Numbered from the stretch's first letter, positions 32,763 through 44,833 are shown. The stretch is 64,000 bases of DNA from Panaeolus papilionaceus (GCA_015501605.1 JADNRZ010000006.1:930001-994000), one strand, 5' to 3'. Numbers and translations are program-made. The notes: generated by a model not told the origin, from the letters alone.

Positions 32763-35098
32763 TTGAAGGGAGTCATTAACCACGTATCAATCAGTCACAT
32801 GACAACATTCTGCACCTCGCAAAAACAAGTTCAGGTTGGACCCTGGCTTTAATCTCAGGCTTGACCCTGTATGAATTGATCCAAAGCTAACATTGATCAA
32901 ATCTTATCAGTTTCCTATCAAGAATTGAGAAGGTTGACCCGCGTATAACTTGTGCGCCACTTGATAAGTGTCTTCGAATAAAGTTTCCATCGGACATGGA
33001 CGGTAATTCCAGCTGTCGGTTCAAGACAAATCGCTGTCGTGTTCACATTTTGAATTGTTGGTGCAATCGCAATTGATTTTTGAAGGGACACAGCTCATTC
33101 TCGAAACCTGTGTACGGCAATTCTATCGGCACGCTTCCAGATTTTTGCCATTGGTAGACTTGAATACATTTGCAATTTCGGTGTTTTCCAAGATGCACTC
33201 GTTGAAGTACCAGGCTTTCATCGCTGGCGCTTTGAAAGAAGCGTGGCTTGGACGTCCCCCATGACCCTAGCCAGGTCTGCTGTCAATAAAACATTGAGCT
33301 TGTCTGATGGGGCAAGGAAATGTGCTATTATGTCCATATTCGTATCGTGCACTAGAGTAACGAGATTAAGAACACGCGCTTCTTGCGATGCTTGTAGCCG
33401 CCCTTGCCCGGAGGCCTCGAGGCGTCAGATTTCTCCTCCTTTTGTCTCTGACGGAAATTCTGGGACTTGCACCCCAACTGAGCTGTGCATTCGATGGATA
33501 ACACCTCGATGTCCATTCTCCCAGCCCGGTGGTTTGGGTTTTGCCGCCCAAGCACATGCTATATACAGTCAGGTTTCCATATCTTTCAAGGTGCCAGATA
33601 CACACCACACAAAGGGCTATGATTAGATCAAGTAAGCAAGATTAACACACACTTCTTCCATTACTACGAAGACGACTGTATTTAAAGAGTAGGTCAGTGC
33701 AATAGCAACACTGGTCGACGTCGGCAGAATTGGACCCGGAGAGGCTCTTCGAACTATGTCAGTACTCCTCATCAAATGCTCGCTGTGTCGAACGAAACCT
33801 GTGTCAGTTGGCAACCAGTGCTTTGTCGATTCGGACAGTTATTATCAGCTTTTTTGATTACTGCACTTCTAGATGATTACATCACATCGATGGAGACAAG
33901 TTTGGTGTAGCTGGATTTCGATGACCTGTGAGCAAGCTTGTCATTCAAACACCAAAATTCGATGCCTATTTCGGTGCAAGCCCTCGCACGCCATATAATT
34001 GTGGTGTACTCTTTCCCCGACTGTCTCGCAATCGCCAACTAATTATGTACGGGAGCTATCGCAGGAGTGATTGCTGTTTGATATGCAATGCTTCCAGATT
34101 GCCCGGATTGATTCGCGAATCCATCCGACATCTCACTCCACGCCGCATTCTGTTCCTGTTGTCCATTCCCAGCGCATTGCTTACACTCCTTCTTCAATAG
34201 AGAAAACGCCGCACTTCCGATGTCAATGACATGTTCTTATGATTGAATAATCCTAAACGGGTTCCCTCGATCCGAAGATAATCAACCCAAACCCTAGGTC
34301 ATAGAGCTTGCAATTGAACCTAACCTCTGTGTGCAGGGCTATCATAGGTGGCGCCAAAACTCGGAAGCAGAGCTATACAAAGTTGATGGGAACGATTCAC
34401 AGTGTAAGAGCCATGTGTCCAGTCTTCTTTGCGATGAGGTCGCTGTCTTGGTGGTGGTTTATATTCAACTAAGTCAAAAAAAACACAGCATGGTGATTTG
34501 GCAGTCATTGGCAATGTTTATGCTCGAGTTGTGAATACCATCGATACGGAGAGGTGGGACGTAGTGCAATCGCTGTCATTATGGGTGTGTGCAGACGACG
34601 AAGCACGCGACATCGCACCCACAAAAGATAGGAATTCCCATCAGGTATGCGACGGCTGCAGCAGTTACCTAAGTATACTAAATGACACTTAGCGTACCTT
34701 GTAGGGAATATAAAAGAGGACATGTCAAAAATACGGAAACCTCCAGTACCCATTTAACCTGAATGAATGTCCAAATTTAATTCGATTCCCCGGCGCTCAG
34801 GCCTGTTCGCCGAAACTCAATACGATTATGTATCTGCCATCATGCCGAAACAATCGACGTGTTAGCGGTGGTCATAGGAAGACGGCCTTCCCATGGGGTT
34901 TATAACTTATATTGCCCAGGCTTAGAGAATTTTAAGTGTTCGGCATAGAGATCAAACTCAAATGTTACAACTATATAAAAGCCATACGCACTCCCCCGCG
35001 GTTCTCTGAACAACTTACCCCTCTCAAGGCTTACGCCACCTCGACTTCAACACCATCGGTTCGCAGCAGTTCTGCTGCTGCTTGTCTAAGCCTTTATC
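32763..35098. other. 2.3 kb with no gene recognised
   Basis: This is the CysRS promoter followed by DNA in which short frames (33055-33264, 33243-33626 and 33928-34200 plus; 33623-33814 minus) show no family signature. Part may be decayed coding sequence. The last 120 bases are CT-rich and lead into the first WOPR gene. Confidence 0.4.
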
Positions 35099-36218
35099 AT
35101 GTCCATCGCCAGTCAACCTCCAACACTATTTGGATACCAGGTTCAGAAGATCGAAGAGGCTCGCATAATCTTCCATGCCGTCTACTTAGGTCTCCTCAAC
35201 ATGGTCGCGCGTCGCCTTGATACTGAGGAGCGAAGGCACATCCAGCCAGGATGTATATACGTCTGGGAGGAACGCGGGCAAGGCCCTGAGACCACGGGGG
35301 TATGTCAAGTCCTCCAGCGCTTCGTTATGTGACCACTAGCGCCTGTGCTTACCGGATCTCTTGTAGCTGGGCATCGAGCGCTGGACTGATTCTATTTCGT
35401 GGGGCCCCAGTCGCGTTCGCGATGTAAGTCGCTTTGCCTTGGAATAATCGTCATTGTAGGTTGCGAGTGATAAGCAACGCATATCAAACTCAAAACCTCA
35501 CAATCATTTGGTGGCGCAGATGGTAATCTTATTTTTAATAGGAATTTCTGTACTATCAAGAGCGGCGGGCAGCACCCACAATGCATGATGTGGAACTCTC
35601 GTCAGACTCTGACACTGCAACGTACGCTCTTCATTGTTTGCTCAGCTTTCCGAGCACTTAGCAATACTATAGGCTAACCTCGGATGATTACCCTAGAATG
35701 CAACGCATGTCGATGCGCATGAGATCAAATCGGCCGCTCCTTATGAAGCAAACATATTCAGTTTTTATTCAGACACCGACGGGACGGAGAAAATGGCACT
35801 TGAGTGCGTTTCTTTTGGCAATTGATCCCCCGGGTGCATGTACTAGCCTTCTCAACAAGTCGGAGGCGCAGTGCCCGGGTATACCCAGTCATGGGATCTG
35901 AATCACTGATGACGTCTTATTTTATTAGTTGCTTATCTCACTCAAGAAGAACAACCTCACTTATATACTGTTTGGGATAATCCGCAGCTCAGTCGCATCC
36001 AGGTGCCTGAAGGCATGTATCGCAGCGCGAGGATTTGTCGTCGTCCCGGTCCGCGAGGGACACCACGCACACCCCAAGAGGAAAGATCTGAACAGGCAAG
36101 TTTTTTTAGAAAGATGGTTGCAGCTGAGACTGACTGTCTGCGTAGGCCATGCCAAATCCGCCAAGTTGCCATGGGATGGACGCGAACGCTCGTAACCAAC
36201 CCAAACTTGCGCCTCTAG
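35099..36218 (+). CDS. WOPR (Gti1/Pac2) transcriptional regulator, short copy
   Basis: Five exons (35099-35299, 35367-35423, 35542-35621, 35673-35803, 35929-36218) encode 252 residues. The bipartite WOPR DNA-binding domain is complete. The first half reads LFGYQVQKIEEARIIFHAVY, GLLNMVARRLDTEERRHIQP, GCIYVWEERG, LGIERWTDSISWGPSRVRD and EFLYYQE. The second half reads LLMKQTYSVFIQTPTGRRKW then HLIAYLTQEE. WOPR proteins such as Wor1, Ryp1 and Gti1 control morphological switching, sporulation and virulence in fungi. The tail after the domain is short and basic (ARICRRPGPRGTPRTPQ), unlike the long tail of its neighbour. A further splice near 36096 is possible. It lies in tandem with a second WOPR gene 1.1 kb downstream. 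Confidence 0.9.
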
Positions 36219-37314
36219 AATTTTTGAGGACGTTATGTCCGCCGAGGCGTCATATAATAGACGAAATGGCCCTGATTCAAGTATCATCAACACCTCGCTA
36301 TTCTGGACGATAATTGAAAACCTACTGTTCTCTTCATTGACTTTTTGTGTGTAATTTTAGCTGTAGGATGTCTCGGTAGTAGCTGTTCTGTTAGTAGAAT
36401 TTGGACGCTTCTTTTATTCATTGAATGTTTCCGAAGAACATCAGATAGTAAATGGGTTCTTCGCAAGTTGCAATTACCACGAGGTGGGGAATAGGGTGAC
36501 AACTAGAAAACACCCTATGATGGTTCTATGACGTACCGTGTCAAGATCGAGTTGTATGATTGTCGAGCAACGCTACATTCTGCCAATGGGTTTCCTTGAA
36601 GAAAAAAAAGATGATCGCCGCCGTCCTGTATATAATAGTAATGATGGAAGCCAGCGAGTCTCATGTAAAGAAGGCAGGGCTATGAGAATGCCCGAGTCCA
36701 GCTGGATCTTGACAAAGAAGAACTGAAATAACAGCAAGAATGAAATTTGAGGCGTGAAGAAGCGATTTGGGGTTCAAGCTTGGTGTGAAACTTACTTTGA
36801 AGATACTATCTCGATTGAGTATGACCTTGTAGGCCTTATGGAGGAAATAGTCGATATGATGAGCCGGACATCGAGGACAGATTGGGAAATATGATAGCCA
36901 AAGAGATGAACGACGGCAGATGTTAACGGACAGTTGTTCATAGTCAAGGTCCATGGAACTAAATTATATATTATTCTCGTTGGTGGACCTGATGGACTTT
37001 GGTTGATGTAACACAAGAAATGGGGTTTGAGGTATGTTGAATTGTATCCCCAATAGCAATTCCTAGTTCCATAGAAGACTATCATGATAGATACGGTTGC
37101 TAAAAAGAAAATAAAATAAAATAAATGGCCAAGTGGTCTTCTAGATTCAGAGATTTTGTTTTGAATTAGAGTGATTAGAGTTTTGTTGTTTTGAAAACCG
37201 AAAGAGTGGTGTCCGTTTATAAACACTTTATTTAATATCAGCTACTTATTACTATCATTTCTCTTTCTCATTTTAGTCTCGTCGCTTCTTGTCTCTTGAT
37301 TTATATCTCCTCTC
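36219..37314. other. Spacer between the two WOPR genes
   Basis: This 1.1 kb region has no supported gene. Minus-strand frames at 36661-36954 and 36792-37226 overlap and show no domain. The last 100 bases are the T/C-rich promoter of the second WOPR gene. Confidence 0.4.
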
Positions 37315-38846
37315 ATGCAACAACCAACATGCACAGGCATTCGTATTCGTTCTACTGCAGATGCTCACAAGATTTTTCGTTCAATTCAACAGGGTATTCT
37401 TCACATGGTCACAAGGAGACTAGATGCAGATGAGCGAGCGGCATTGAGGTCAGGTTGCGTTTACGCATGGGAGGAACGAGGTCCTCACAGCGAGATCACT
37501 GGCCTTGGTATTGAGCGCTTCACAGAAGGCAGGAGATGGTCTCCTTCAAGAGTTAGAGACGTTAGTATCCATCATCCTTATCCTTTTTTTTTCTTCATAT
37601 CTTCATCTATCATATCCTCTCATCAACGAACAGGAGTTTCTATTTTATTATGAGAAATATTCTCCACCTCCTGATGCCAGCAATCTCGGGTTTGTATTAC
37701 CAGCCTTGTTTAAACCAGCTGTTACCAACTCTAAACTCTATTCAGGAATCCTTCTGAGCGCCAACCCCCAAGAGATTGGGACCCTCTTGTCAAGCAAACA
37801 TACTCTGTCTGGGTCGAGACCGAAAAAGGTCGCAGGAAGTGGCATCTAAGTGAGAAAATCGGATATTTCCGTCGTCTTTCTTTCATCTCTTGGATTAACC
37901 TTTTACACATTTTGCCGTAGCTGCGTATTTTACACAGGCTACCATCGATCAATTGGGTACAATTGATGACATCCCTCGTGTTAGAGATGTTGTCATTACC
38001 GATGGCATGTTCAAGAGCACAAGAGTCATCAAGAAGAAGCCCGACGACCCCAAGTCCGAGACATCCAGAACTACATCCAGTTCTATCGTGCGCACCTACG
38101 CCCCCTTCCCGACTCCCTACCAGTACCAGCAGCGGCAGGACTCGCCCAGCTCAACACCTGTTCTTATGCACGAACCTTATCAGACTTCCTCGACTCAGAA
38201 CTACGATCCTGCACCGCCCTTATCAGTATCACCTCCCCCTCAAAGCACATACCGTGTAAATCCACCCTATACATCATCTACACGTTCACCAGGTCCGTAT
38301 GACGAACCGAGCCAGCCAACAAATCCCGGAACACTTCCCCCACCTGTGCAGACCCTTCCTCAATTCCAGCAACAGACGCCCCGAGGAACTGGTGCACCCC
38401 AAAATTACTACGGCTCCAGCAACAGTTCAGGCACATGGTCATCAACTGGCGTCACCTTCTATCACAATCGGACCCAAGAGTCGCAGTACGCTTATCCCCT
38501 TTCCATTTCGCAACCGACCTCAGTCGATAGCAGGTATCACAACGGTTCTGCTCCCCAAATTGTTCCTTATTCCCATTATCTCAACGGTACTTTCAATACC
38601 CTCATGATGGACGATAATCGGGCATTGTCCCCGCTTCATATACCAGAGAGGGCGTTACACCCTCCTCATATTTATCAACCTGTCCAGCACTTGTCGCCAC
38701 ATACTCCACAGCTAGACGAATTGGAGCCTGCATGTGCCCTTGTTCCATTGAACACCCTTCGCCAACCATCACGCATTCTTCCAAGGGAGCCTTGCGACGA
38801 AAAGACACTTCGGCGCCTGAGGGTACCCGGCCAGGCGAGTCCTTGA
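37315..38846 (+). CDS. WOPR (Gti1/Pac2) transcriptional regulator, long copy
   Basis: Four exons (37315-37560, 37634-37689, 37746-37849, 37921-38846) encode 443 residues. The WOPR domain starts almost at the N-terminus: CTGIRIRSTADAHKIFRSIQ, GILHMVTRRLDADERAALRS, GCVYAWEERG, LGIERFTEGRRWSPSRVRD, EFLFYYEKY, then LVKQTYSVWVETEKGRRKW and HLTAYFTQATID. The long C-terminal part is rich in Pro, Gln, Ser and Tyr (for example YQYQQRQDSPSSTPV), like the transactivation tails of Wor1/Ryp1. It lacks the intron that splits the same position (before LGIER) in the upstream copy, but keeps the introns after SRVRD and after KWHL, showing common descent. Binding to promoters of developmental genes is inferred from the family. 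Confidence 0.93.
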
Positions 38847-40566
38847 GTGATATTCATGGAACTCCATCAATTATTATTTCGCAGAATCTCATTTACTGAG
38901 CCCTCAAACGTCGTCTACGTGCTCATGGTCTTACGCATCACGCGAGCTTACTCGGAAACCCCACCAACCTTTCCCCCTCTTTCAAAGCAAGAGCCATATA
39001 TGTGACTTGATGGATAGCATGCTTGGCCCAACTCTTAGGTGAGCACCTCCGTAGAGGGAATAGAAATGCAGCTGTTGAATGATGCGCTAATTCATCGCCC
39101 CTATTTTTCGCTCAGCTTTCTTTTTGTCTATGTACTTTTATCGGAAACCTCCATCTAAGATCCACGAAGTGTCTCAGGCAAGCCCACCGAGCAGCTTTAC
39201 ACGAGTCCACAGGATCAAGATACACATTCACGGTTGCTCTTCCAACGACCTTGTGTGCAGCCGCAACGCCTCCCCGCCCTACCATATATTCGACATCCTT
39301 TCTGACTCGCGAGTTATAGTTACCGTTGTTCTATGAAACGTTCTTGAATTTCGCCTCATTCAGGCGCTGTCTGCGTTCGTTCCCAAATCTTGTGTTTATT
39401 GTTTTCAACTTACACTATACCTAATCTTGGATTTTCAGTCATCACCATTCCCTTTCCCTTTTCGACGAAACTGTTCAATTGTTCCCTGTAATGTAATATC
39501 TGATCTTATATAGGCCTAACCTTCTGTTTAGTTTTTCTGTACACCAATCTGGAAGAAATTCAACTTTGTAATCAACACTTGTCTTCAATCTCACCCCAAA
39601 TTCAAGCCACGCGACGTTTTACATGTGGTGCTTCTTTTGAACAACTTGTGAATATGCCGCACAGGACTTGGTTAGAGCCCCAGATAGACGAACCCTTGCA
39701 CATTGCTTCGTCGTTCTTCTGGTATTGACTCGATTCCATGTCCTTCATTTCCTTGAGGCTGTCCCTACCCCATCCATTCATGTCCATTAGCCTTGAATCA
39801 CACGCACCCAACCGACTGAACCGCAAACATGCTCTGAGTCTGACCAAAATCTACTATCTACGTGGGTGCACCCGCAAAATGGAAGCGGGTTCTAAATGTT
39901 AAACCCAAGCAATCGTCCCTCGGATGAGGGTGTCAATAATGTGAAAGTCGAGCGCACCCCAATCAAATGAATATAAACCACGTTCTTCCGTCCTACAACC
40001 GACGCCGTTTGTCAAGTTAAGGTTTGGCTCACCAATCATTGCGTTTCCTGCATATAAGCCGTGTCCCAGCACCATGTTTTATTAGCCGTGATGGCTCAAG
40101 ATGTATTAGGATGTCTAGTTGACAGGGAAAAAAAAGAAAAAAAAAACAGCAAAGTCCATGTGTATTTATGTAAGTGTGAGCTCGTGATAAGAAAAGAGTA
40201 GCACAAATAGTCTGTGCAGTGAATGGGATGAGGCGGGGAGCGTAAAATGGACTGGCTGGAACATGTAAACTTTGTAAATACGATGCGATGGAATCGATTG
40301 AGGTGATTATAAAGGTATTCAGAGCAGGTGGATCAAACAGAGATTGGAGTTTGTGTTATCGTGAGGTGCATGCCATGTAAAAGAGAGAGAGAAAATGATA
40401 GAAATGAAAGATGCGATGCAATTGGGCGCGGATCCAATGTTTCCAAAACGTACAGAAAGCGAGCCAGGTGGTGTGATGTATTACATGAGATACAAAAAAG
40501 GGGGGAAGACCACACCAGGGATGTTTATGCAAGGCAATTGCTGCTTCTGGGGATAGTACAGATGGA
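38847..40566. other. Intergenic, convergent 3' flanks
   Basis: These are the 3' flanks of the second WOPR gene and of the TFIIA gene. Open frames here (39124-39336 plus, 39602-39847 minus, 40328-40600 plus) have no domain. An A-rich run lies at about 40129-40147. Confidence 0.5.
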
Positions 40567-41793
40567 TTACCATTCGAACTCCCTGGACCAGCGAAAATAA
40601 TCATCAGTTATTTTTGTAGCAAACGGCAAGGTAGAACATGGAATCCGAAATAGAAATCGTGGATAGGAAGCGGTGAACATACCCCGTGCACTTTGCAAAT
40701 AAGTAATCTTTGCCATTGATGTGGATCATGCCGTCCTTGAGGATACACTTCCACTTATTTTTGACGCGGGCCACCTAAGATTGGGGTGCAAGTGTCAATT
40801 TTATTACAAGATTCAGGAGTCGTGGGAGGGAAGGTTAGTTAGGGACTGAGCAGACATACCTTGTCATAGGTACAGAACACGATATCACTTTCACCAGCGG
40901 CACCTTCATCCGAATCGTTGTCACCCTCTGTGTCTGAATCATCTAGATCGCTATTGATAGCCTCAGAGTCATGGACTGATGGTCTCTGAGCGACTGGTGG
41001 CTGGGGAAGCGAGGGATGAGACGCCCTTGGAGCAAATTGACCCGAGGGTGGAGGTGAAGGCGAATCTTCGTCTGAAGACTCGGATGGACCATCTACCTGC
41101 GGTATACGTGGTGCGGCAATAGTTGATGAAGCGGGTTGAGGGGGGCATAAGGTCGCGCAGTTGTAGTTGTCCCAGACTGGCCATTTCTAGCGAATGAAAT
41201 GACACTCGTCTGGCCCCCCGGATGAGGAGGTGCCACTGGTGGAGGCAACTGTCGTGAAGCTGTAATAGCGGGCCCAGGCAGGGGTGGGAGAGAATAATGA
41301 CCATTGTGATTTAGCATATATCTATTGTCGATTGGTTCAGTTTTGACTGCAGTGCCGCCAGCAGCAGGCTGGGCAATTTGTGAATAAGGATTCACAGGTG
41401 GCGGATAATGAGGATGAGCCATCATGTTCAGATGAGGTGGTGGATATGGGTGCTGTTGATGAACGGCAGCATGAGGCACAGCGGGCGCTGCTGCAGCTTG
41501 AGTAGTGTTGAACTCAGCTACATTAGAAGCAATAACTTTTTGCTCCCATTTCTGGATTTCAAGCATGTATAAGTGCGTCAGAAAACAAATGTCAAACTCG
41601 AACTTACGCTCTGGAGGTCGGCTAAGACTTCCTCACTGACACCAAACTCGTCGAATTCGGGCTTAATAGCTTTCATGACATCGTCGATAACACCACGATA
41701 GATCGTTGGCTCAAGAAAACATCGGTGTTAAAACCGTTTGGATTACTACAAACAGGGTATTGGTGAGCAGCTCACCACTATCTTATTCGACAT
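40567..41793 (-). CDS. TOA1: TFIIA large subunit (TOA1)
   Basis: The protein starts MSNKIV, joined across an intron to PTIYRGVIDDVMKAIKPEFD, then EFGVSEEVLADLQS and KWEQKVIASN: the N-terminal four-helix-bundle half of TFIIA alpha. A Pro/His/Gln-rich spacer follows. The C-terminal beta-barrel half is DIVFCTYDK, then VARVKNKWKCILKDGMIHIN, GKDYLFAKCTGEFEW-stop, preceded by an acidic stretch (DLDDSDTEGDNDSDEG). TFIIA stabilises TBP on the TATA box. In the middle (about 41090-41240) the frame does not run through. Either a weak-donor intron (41187-41236, gtggca...gctag) or a one-base change in a C6 tract near 41147 is needed. Both lead into the same downstream frame (QPASSTIAAPRIPQVDG). Confidence 0.93.
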
Positions 41794-42023
41794 TGGTCTG
41801 AAGCGTCGTGTTCAACGTTGGTGGAGGTGTCTACACCACTGAGGGGACCGACGTGCGAAGTGGGTGAAGGACAGAAAGGCTTCCCTTTTATACCACATGC
41901 AAATCCCAGTAAACCCAGGACAATTCAAACTCCGAACGACCACCTTGACTTGTTATATTCCCACGCTTGGACCAACCCTGCAACCCATAACGTCATAAGT
42001 ACACTTTAACCCGACATATCAGC

Positions 42024-42097
42024 GGGTCGATGGCGTAGTTGGTTATCGCATCTGTCTAACACACAGAAGGTCCTCAGTTCGAGCCTGGGTCGACTCA
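42024..42097 (+). tRNA. tRNA-Val (anticodon AAC)
   Basis: A full cloverleaf folds by eye. The 7-bp acceptor GGGTCGA pairs with TCGACTC (one G-T), followed by discriminator A. The D arm has GTTGGTTA in its loop. The anticodon stem TCTGT/ACAGA encloses CTAACAC with anticodon AAC. The T arm is CTCAG-TTCGAGC-CTGGG. There is no intron. A Pol III terminator CTTTTTTG follows directly (42099). An identical gene lies inverted at 44661-44734. Confidence 0.97.
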
Positions 42098-42232
42098 CTT
42101 TTTTGCAACATGTATGCTTGATCACTTTTGCAATACATTTGTCGATCGTCAAGCATGGAGGATGCATGTTGTTTAAGTATAAAAACCAATTCATAGGACA
42201 ATATCGTCCTCATCACAATTATTTCTTCGACC

Positions 42233-42618
42233 ATGAATCCTTTCCACCAAAGCGACAAGAAGTATTACAACCTTGATCCACCCAGGTATGATTACAGATG
42301 TGAGCCTACAAATTTATTTTACTTATTATCAACGACAGTTACGCGCTCCAATCGACTGGTCCATCATATAATCGCCGCCGCTCCGACTCAACGAGCTCTG
42401 GGGATAGTACAAGCAGCGGCGAGGGTAGTGTCATTAATAACATCAAACACCGCTTGCTCGCAAGGGAGGACCCGGCCTTCATGCAGGCTCGCCAACAGCT
42501 CCTTGATGCAGAAGCAGTGGAAAAGGAAGCCGATCGTGCCCATGCTGAGGCGAAGCACAGGGTTAAAGAGGCCCGCAGGGCTCTGAAGAGATTGGAGAGA
42601 CAAGCGCGTGAAGAGTGA
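42233..42618 (+). CDS. Small charged coiled-coil protein, unknown function
   Basis: Exon 1 (ATG 42233) encodes NPFHQSDKKYYNLDPP and is joined across a short intron (about 42286-42339) to SYALQSTGPSYNRRRSDS. A Ser/Gly stretch (TSSGDSTSSGEGS) leads to a strongly charged helix, KHRLLAREDPAFMQARQQLL, DAEAVEKEADRAHAEAKH and RVKEARRALKRLERQAREE, with heptad spacing typical of a coiled coil. The stop is TGA 42616-42618; a splice at GTGAGT there could extend it. About 110 residues. No named family recognised. It starts 135 bp downstream of the tRNA-Val gene and lies, with palC, between the two inverted tRNAs. Confidence 0.65.
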
Positions 42619-42940
42619 GTCTCGCAATGCTTATTGTTACATGCAACTGCGATGGATCGACGAGATAATGATGACGCAAAGGGCAAAAAGAATCAGAAAC
42701 CACCAACTTCAAGGGCAACAACTGACAAGCGGTTTCTTGCAAGTCCGCCGCCGATAGGACACTGTCATCTGGGCGCCGCATTTTCCCCTGCCATAGAAAT
42801 ACCTAGTTTTGTTCTGCAATTTTCCCTTCGTTTAAATGCCGATTAGACATGAAAAGTTCTGGAGCGTACGCGATGAGCGATACCCCTGATAACATAAGAA
42901 AGGGCCGTAAACGCATGAGAGGAACCACTATTGGCGTACC

Positions 42941-44547
42941 TCAGAAGTAGGATCCTGCACCTGCATAGCTCTCTGTTGGCTTAGGGGGAGGGGCGGTTAT
43001 CTCGGCACCGTCTAGCGCAGAAGCTTTCCCAGAAATGTCCATTTGCTCCGTCTTTCGATGCATGTATTCCATGGAACCGGGACCAAAAGCAGGGGATGGC
43101 ACGATGTATGGCTTAGCTGGCATTGCAATTCTGCCTCCAGGTATCCGGGCCTGTAGCTCACTTTGCACAGGAACAGGTTGAAAATGAACCTGTAAACAGA
43201 TCGATCAACAGGAAGAACGGAACCACGAAAGTTATGACCCACAGTGTCGTTCATCTTCTGATAATACTTATAGAAAACATTGACACTTGACAAGGCCTCA
43301 TTGAGTTCTCGCTTCCAGATTTCCTCCCGCTCCTTCTCATCATGACCGATCGTTACTAATCTTCCGGAATCCTTTAACTCTTCCAGCTCTTTCTTGGCCC
43401 ATTGAACGAAACCAACAGCTTCTCCCCCTCGCTCTGTACCCCCTTTTTCACCAGCATCTACTCCGAGCCACTTGTGCGATAAAGCGTGATGGAAGTTGGC
43501 TTGATTGTGGAGATATCGTCGAAGATCTGAAGAGACCTCTTTAGAATCGCGAGAGGAATTCCGAGATGATCCCGATGTCTTGGCGAGTTGTCTCGCAGAA
43601 GAATACAAAGTAGCACATTCTATGTGTAACTTCGCGAGGAAGGCTGGAGGGCGATGGGACTTCGGAAGAGGAGGTCCTGGTGCAATGTTGTTGTCATAGG
43701 TAGAAAGTGAGAGAAAACGCCGAATAGCAAGGGTTTGCGCATCTGCCAGAGACATCCTGCAGCACAATGAGTCCATTTATTCAGAGGTAGCTGTATTAGC
43801 ATCCAATACTTACTTTGCTAGCGCCTCGATGACTTCACGATTCAAGTCAGCGGGCCGACTGAAAGAGGATGGGCTCGTCTTGCTAACGTCCCAGTCAGGC
43901 AGCACCGTGTCGCCAACAAAGCTAAAGATACCACTGGCTCTGCAAAGGAAGTCGACAGCATTGGAAAGCTTCGTCTCTTTTGCCTTTCGTTCTTCTTCAG
44001 AGATTGCGCGATCAAGTTCGTACTGGCCGACCGAGGTTACAATGATGTACGCAAGATTAGACAACGCAAAAGCGTAGGTAAGTAGCGTAAAGGCATAATC
44101 TGCGTGAATTCCAGGAATATTCAACCTCGGGGAAGAGTTGAATACGTTCGCAGATAAAGTCGTCCGCCAGCTGAATACTGTGACGGTTAATGTCAAGGGT
44201 TCTACAAGATATCCAAAATGTAGTACCTGGCTCCTTTTTGACACCAATATCGTCATGGGCAATGCAGTTCATAATCCCCTGAATGTGGGGAAGGTACTCT
44301 TCAATGACCTGTGTGCTCTTTAGATATAACAAGAAAATGATTCGTGTTTTGGGCAAACCTTGACTAGTGACAGATAGTCCGTCTCTCCGTGATCAGTTCG
44401 TTTTCCTTCTTTCAATGCGCCGCGCAGGTTTGCTCGAGCCTGTGTAGCATCAAGGATGTGTCTTGCACAGGCCTTATCATTACTATGGTCTGTAAAGAAA
44501 TCCGAAAATGATATTGCACCAGTTGTCGGTAACTCGTAGAGGTACAT
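42941..44547 (-). CDS. palC: pH-response regulator palC (BRO1 domain)
   Basis: Five exons (44547-44359, 44308-44227, 44177-43814, 43756-43243, 43189-42941) encode 465 residues. The start MYLYELPTTGAISFSDFF matches the PalC N-terminus. The BRO1 fold is seen in ATQARANLRGALKEGKR, VIEEYLPHIQGIM, FSWRTTLSANVFNSSPRLN, GIHADYAFTLLTYAFALSN and LNREVIEALAKMSLADAQTL. The second half has AFLAKLHIECATLYSSARQL, YLHNQANFHHALSHKWLGVD and FYKYYQKMNDTVHFQPVP, and the C-terminus ends ESYAGAGSYF, a PalC-like tail. PalC links ESCRT-III (Vps32) to the Pal/Rim complex that activates PacC/Rim101 at alkaline pH. It is head-to-head with PIG-U, with a tRNA gene between them. Confidence 0.9.
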
Positions 44548-44660
44548 ATGTCGGTGAGATTTCAAAAAGATTAGCTTGAGATCGTGGTAGAAGGTCAAGG
44601 TTGTGATAGTGTGGTGATTAAAGTCTTCCAGATGTGTGAGAGCTTAAAATAACAAAAAAG

Positions 44661-44734
44661 TGAGTCGACCCAGGCTCGAACTGAGGACCTTCTGTGTGTT
44701 AGACAGATGCGATAACCAACTACGCCATCGACCC
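44661..44734 (-). tRNA. tRNA-Val (anticodon AAC), inverted identical copy
   Basis: All 74 bases match the copy at 42024-42097 when read on the minus strand. The identity extends to CAGC upstream and to the terminator CTTTTTTG downstream (44653-44660). It sits between the divergent starts of palC and PIG-U. Confidence 0.97.
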
Positions 44735-44833
44735 GCTGTTACATGAATTAATTTTTCTTTCCACGACGGGAATACCTTCCAAACCAAATAAACAAAGGTC
44801 ATTAACCCTGAATTTAGGTTTTTGGAACTTTCA

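Noticed and set aside
33243..33814. Overlapping frames on both strands upstream of the first WOPR gene
   Set aside because: There are no family signatures and no introns that join them. The hydrophobic minus-strand piece at 33640-33760 alone is not enough.
36661..37226. Minus-strand frames between the WOPR genes, considered as a BTB-domain gene
   Set aside because: The resemblance to BTB segments is too weak and the frame is broken.
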